A stretch of DNA of 64,000 nucleotides from CALBPI01 sp045110335 (GTDB lineage: Bacteria > Pseudomonadota > Gammaproteobacteria > Steroidobacterales > Woeseiaceae). The translations under genes were made by a program, and so were the position numbers. The stretch covers positions 1 through 64,000 of the forward strand of contig JBGCGB010000032.1 in the NCBI GenBank assembly GCA_045110335.1, written 5' to 3'. Below, one piece after another: positions 61,118 to 64,000 of this stretch; position 1 is the first letter of the stretch; each line of letters opens with the position of its first letter. Below the pieces are notes generated by a model that had not been told where the DNA came from, did not search any database, and worked only from the letters and a program-made list of their open reading frames with translations.

Positions 61118-61465
61118 CTAGTTGGCTAGATTATGATGCCTTATCTCATTAATAATCGCCCGTCTATTGAGCCGCATGTTATACCAGAGTTTAAGTGCAA
61201 TCTGAGCTGAATTCAGCATGATGGCGAAACAACCGAAAAACACCTGATCATTCACCGTGTCGGCAATAACGAATCGGTAGACGCAATAGATCAGCAAGCC
61301 ACCAAACAAAAAAATGCCCACCCAGGTTAGTCGTGTTAACGCAGCGCCATCGCCCTGAAGACTAGAGATCACCTCGCTGTAGTAGGCTTCCTCATACATG
61401 GGTGGCAGCAGGTCATCTTCGCGGTTGCTTAGAAGATTTCGTAATTCTTGATCAATCGGTTCCAT
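61118..61465 (-). CDS. DUF6768 membrane protein, ECF-sigma partner
   Basis: A 115-aa protein with an acidic cytosolic N-terminus (1-45) and two membrane helices (about 48-68 and 74-94), ending in LKLWYNMRLNRRAIINEIRHH, the DUF6768 hallmark. DUF6768 genes commonly follow an ECF sigma gene, as here, with a 14-nt overlap, and a role as an anti-sigma or regulator is plausible but unproven. AAGGAGG 5 nt before ATG 61465 decides the start. Confidence 0.7.
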   Translation of the reverse strand: MEPIDQELRNLLSNREDDLLPPMYEEAYYSEVISSLQGDGAALTRLTWVGIFLFGGLLIYCVYRFVIADTVNDQVFFGCFAIMLNSAQIALKLWYNMRLNRRAIINEIRHHNLAN

Positions 61466-62015
61466 CAGAACCTCCTTCGTTAGCTTCAAGTTGATGTCGG
61501 AGTAAGGCACGGACCGCAAACAGTCGGGATTTTATCGTGCCGGTCGGGACGTCAAACACGCCCGCCAATTCGGGCATTGTTAGACCATAGAGATAGAACA
61601 GCGTCAGTAACTCTTGATGCATTCGTGGCAACTCATCAATGGCATCTTCGATTCGTGTGGAGCTGGCGTCTGGGCTTTGCGTATCACCTAACACTTCGAC
61701 TTGTGTCTTTAGCAGCGCGATACTCGCCAGATCGCGATATTGGTGGCGGAGCTGGTCTTTGCAGCGGCGCCGGACGATCGTGAATGACCAAGCTCGAAAT
61801 TTCGCCGGATCTTTCAGTCGAAATAGGCTTCTAGCGATCTGGAACGACGCTTCCTGAACAGCATCTTTGGCGGCTTCAATACCCGATAGTTCAGCGGTCG
61901 CAAAGCGCAGCCATCGTGGATGCCAATAACGCAGCACTTTCTCGAACGCGACTTTGTCACCGCGGACACTTAGCGCAACCAGGCGATCTAAATTTTCTGA
62001 TGAGGCCTGGGACAT
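61452..62015 (-). CDS. ECF-family RNA polymerase sigma factor
   Basis: A 187-aa alternative sigma factor with region 2 (about 20-90, AAKDAVQEASFQIARSLFRL; FRAWSFTIVRRRCKD) and region 4 (about 120-175, LPRMHQELLTLFYLYGLTMPELA then VPTGTIKSRLFAVRALLRHQL). There is no extra C-terminal domain. Its target genes are unknown. An ECF-type promoter candidate upstream suggests autoregulation. Confidence 0.92.
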   Translation of the reverse strand: MSQASSENLDRLVALSVRGDKVAFEKVLRYWHPRWLRFATAELSGIEAAKDAVQEASFQIARSLFRLKDPAKFRAWSFTIVRRRCKDQLRHQYRDLASIALLKTQVEVLGDTQSPDASSTRIEDAIDELPRMHQELLTLFYLYGLTMPELAGVFDVPTGTIKSRLFAVRALLRHQLEANEGGSDGTD

Positions 62016-62050
62016 TGCAGAGGTCCAAAAATAATGATCTTACCTAGGTA

Positions 62051-62075
62051 GTCGTCTGTCGGATTAGAAAGGTTC
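62051..62075 (-). promoter_or_regulatory. Candidate ECF-type autoregulated promoter
   Basis: Minus strand: GAACCTTT (62075-62068), 13 nt, then CGACTA (near 62054-62049). It resembles GAAC/CGTC-type ECF promoters. A 10-bp palindrome TACCTAGGTA (62041-62050) overlaps its downstream edge. The rest of the gap to the TPR gene (62076-62375) shows nothing I can name. Confidence 0.4.
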
Positions 62076-62375
62076 ATAAGGAGACCGAAAAAAGTCATTC
62101 CAATGAATCAAGTATGGTTGGTGCAATAAAAGGGAACGGCCAATGCATCTTGGTATCAACAAGTCCGCCACAATGCCGGTCGGCATCGATATCGTCTACA
62201 GATCAAGACACAACTGGCTTGCGCCGCTTGCGTCAGCATCAAGAACGGAAGGAACATAATCTTGCAAACCCAGAATACGTGGATACTTGAGTGCTCGAAT
62301 TCTATACGTTCTTGAGGATGCTGTTGATCTCTTGATGCAACAGAAAGCGTCGCAAAAATAGCGGGTTAGCTGAGA

Positions 62376-64000
62376 CTACTCCCATTCTTCCTGCCACTCA
62401 CCTTCCGCTTTGAGCCAAGCCACGACCTTGGCCTTCTGCATGTCTAGGTCAGCCAAGATTTCGCTTCTCAACTGAACAACATCAGGATGAGTACGGACGA
62501 GTTGGTAAATGGGACGCGTTTTAAGATACAGAGGCCAACCCATGCGAGCGCGTTTCGAGAAATAAAGCGTGCGATCAATGCTTGCAACGAGCGCACCGTC
62601 TAATTGCAAAGCGGCACAAATCCTTGCATTGAACAGATCATTAATCTCCCAGCTCGACATATCATCCGCTAAATCATCGACACCAAGGTAATCACACAAT
62701 TTTTTACGCATAGCCTCAGCGTCGCCGGGCCGATCGACCCCTAATAGTGCAGTGACATAATCAACAAACAAGTTTAGATAGGTACCCTGACTTTCGATGG
62801 GCACTGAAATAGGGGACGCCGAGTCTATTTGCAGCCCAATACTCGGATACGCTTCATCAATTAGATCGAGCACATCCTGTGGCTTACCCTCAAGCAATCC
62901 CACCCAGCTGCGCGGCTCCGCCAATGGCTTGACCAATGCGGCACCAAAACGCTCCCGGAACATACCCAACATCTCGGCGTTCGCACCAGTCTTGCCTTGA
63001 AGTGCATTGCTCTGAAACACGCTCTTGTAGTTTTCGAATATATCCGGATAAAGTCTTACAAGTTCTTGTGCTTGAAAATTCGAGAAGCCAATGAGGCCCA
63101 AATCGCGTGCCTGTAGCTCCATCGTTCGTAGGAACTGCAGATCTTCCTTCCTATCCCGATATAGGTCATAGCTAAACTTAAAAGCTCCCACCAGATCGGA
63201 CTTTGGTGGATCACGCAGGATACTGACCTTGATCATGTAAATCGGTGAATACTCAGGAGCCCGTGCAATGTTGGCTTCAACAAGCTCCATCGCCTTGGCA
63301 TAGTCGCCTTTTTCGTAGTAGTAGCCCGCAGTGTTGTTTGTTATCGGATTACTCAATGGATCTAGTTCATGTGCAATCAACAAATGCTTGTGGGACTCTT
63401 CATCTCGGCCTAGCTCTTCCAAGGCGATATGTAATGTATTGTGGGCGAATGCAGAATTAGGTATGAGCTCAATCGCCTTTCTGAGTAGCCGCTCAACATT
63501 TTGCATGTCAAACCCTACGGGGTCGACAGACTGGACTTGGGCTTTCGCCAGGAAAGCTTCTCCAAGATTGGCGTCAAGGATAAAGGCTTGGTCAGTATGG
63601 TAATTGGCTTGCTCAAGCATGAGCTCGAATTCAATATTGCCGTAATTGGATAACAGCGTGTAGGTAATCGCGGCGCGAGCATGCGCCAACGCAAAGTTCG
63701 GGTCTAATTCGACCGCCATCTTGTAGAGGTCAATCGCGCGCTCAAGGTCAGCAGGCTTACGACTGCTCTCCACCTGGGTAGCTTCCAGAAACAAATTGTA
63801 GGCCGCAACATTCTCGGTCGATCTAGAGGCTAACAACGCGTTTTCTTTTGGTAACAAACGAACCTTCAGTTCTTCAATCACTTTACGAGAGATTTCCTCT
63901 TGGATCGCAAATACACCCTCGAGCTCTCGGTCATAGGTGTCGCTCCACAAATGGAACCCGTTGTCGGCCTGGATCAACTGGGCCGTGATGCGAACTTGAT
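62376..64000 (-). CDS. TPR-repeat protein, C-terminal part (5' end outside window)
   Basis: The reading frame is open to the window edge, so the N-terminus is missing; an internal TTG at 63977 is not the real start. The first visible residues, QVRITAQLIQADNGFHLWSD then TYDRELEGVFAIQEEI, match the FlgO-like/CadC-type cyclase-linked domain found before TPRs in many gammaproteobacterial regulators. TPR-like repeats follow (about 60-250, for example YKMAVELDPNFALAHARAAI, then RLLRKAIELIPNSAFAHNTL). The missing N-terminus is likely a DNA-binding or cyclase domain (inference). Confidence 0.75.
   Translation of the reverse strand, partial: QVRITAQLIQADNGFHLWSDTYDRELEGVFAIQEEISRKVIEELKVRLLPKENALLASRSTENVAAYNLFLEATQVESSRKPADLERAIDLYKMAVELDPNFALAHARAAITYTLLSNYGNIEFELMLEQANYHTDQAFILDANLGEAFLAKAQVQSVDPVGFDMQNVERLLRKAIELIPNSAFAHNTLHIALEELGRDEESHKHLLIAHELDPLSNPITNNTAGYYYEKGDYAKAMELVEANIARAPEYSPIYMIKVSILRDPPKSDLVGAFKFSYDLYRDRKEDLQFLRTMELQARDLGLIGFSNFQAQELVRLYPDIFENYKSVFQSNALQGKTGANAEMLGMFRERFGAALVKPLAEPRSWVGLLEGKPQDVLDLIDEAYPSIGLQIDSASPISVPIESQGTYLNLFVDYVTALLGVDRPGDAEAMRKKLCDYLGVDDLADDMSSWEINDLFNARICAALQLDGALVASIDRTLYFSKRARMGWPLYLKTRPIYQLVRTHPDVVQLRSEILADLDMQKAKVVAWLKAEGEWQEEWE

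Noticed and set aside
1..64000. tRNA, rRNA, CRISPR or insertion-sequence features
   Set aside because: I looked for cloverleaf-like stems, direct-repeat arrays and transposase frames and saw none. A tRNAscan or ISfinder run would settle this.

Overview
The window looks like a chromosomal segment of a motile, polarly flagellated gammaproteobacterium, probably marine or aquatic. The evidence is the Pseudomonas/Vibrio-type flagellar gene order, FleQ/FleSR and FlhF/FleN regulators, and a PomAB-type sodium stator. Base composition is near 50% GC. The family cannot be fixed from this sequence. No rRNA, tRNA, CRISPR array or insertion sequence was recognised.

Layout. 0.3-3.9 kb: a TonB-dependent receptor and a putative 2OG-Fe(II) oxygenase. 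3.9-5.3 kb (minus): a second FleQ-like sigma54 activator, split into an N-terminal domain and an AAA+/HTH part. 5.4-8.9 kb (plus): a degenerate GGDEF protein, then pomA-pomB and a PilZ protein. 9.0-20.7 kb (minus): one long operon read as fliL-M-N-O-P-Q-R-flhB-flhA-flhF-flhG(fleN)-fliA-DUF2802-HDOD. 20.9-31.9 kb (minus): fleQ, fleS-fleR-fliE-F-G-H-I-J, fliK. 32.0-36.0 kb (minus): fliC-flaG-fliD-fliS-fliT. 36.3-46.5 kb (minus): flgB to flgL. 46.7-48.8 kb (plus): flgA, then flgM-flgN-RsmN-like CsrA. 49.3-60.0 kb: a signalling block with two REC-GGDEF-EAL proteins, a small histidine kinase, a hybrid kinase lacking its HisKA domain, an aminotransferase, an unknown protein and an EAL phosphodiesterase. 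60.3-64 kb: a BLUF photoreceptor, an ECF sigma/DUF6768 pair, and the C-terminal part of a TPR protein that runs off the window.

Regulation can be read directly. Sigma54 -24/-12 elements with correct spacing lie before fleSR, fliK, fliL, flgB and flgA. Sigma28 elements (TAAAG or TCAAG type -35, 11 nt, GCCGCTA-like -10) lie before pomAB, fliC, flgM and, unexpectedly, before most of the cyclic-di-GMP genes: the degenerate GGDEF gene, both sides of the 51.8-52.05 kb divergent region, the unknown gene at 57.3 kb and the EAL gene at 58.1 kb.

The main inference is that the late (FliA) flagellar regulon of this organism includes a large cyclic-di-GMP/phosphorelay module and an RsmN-like RNA-binding protein. 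The usual cheYZAB/cheW block between fliA and the DUF2802 gene is absent.
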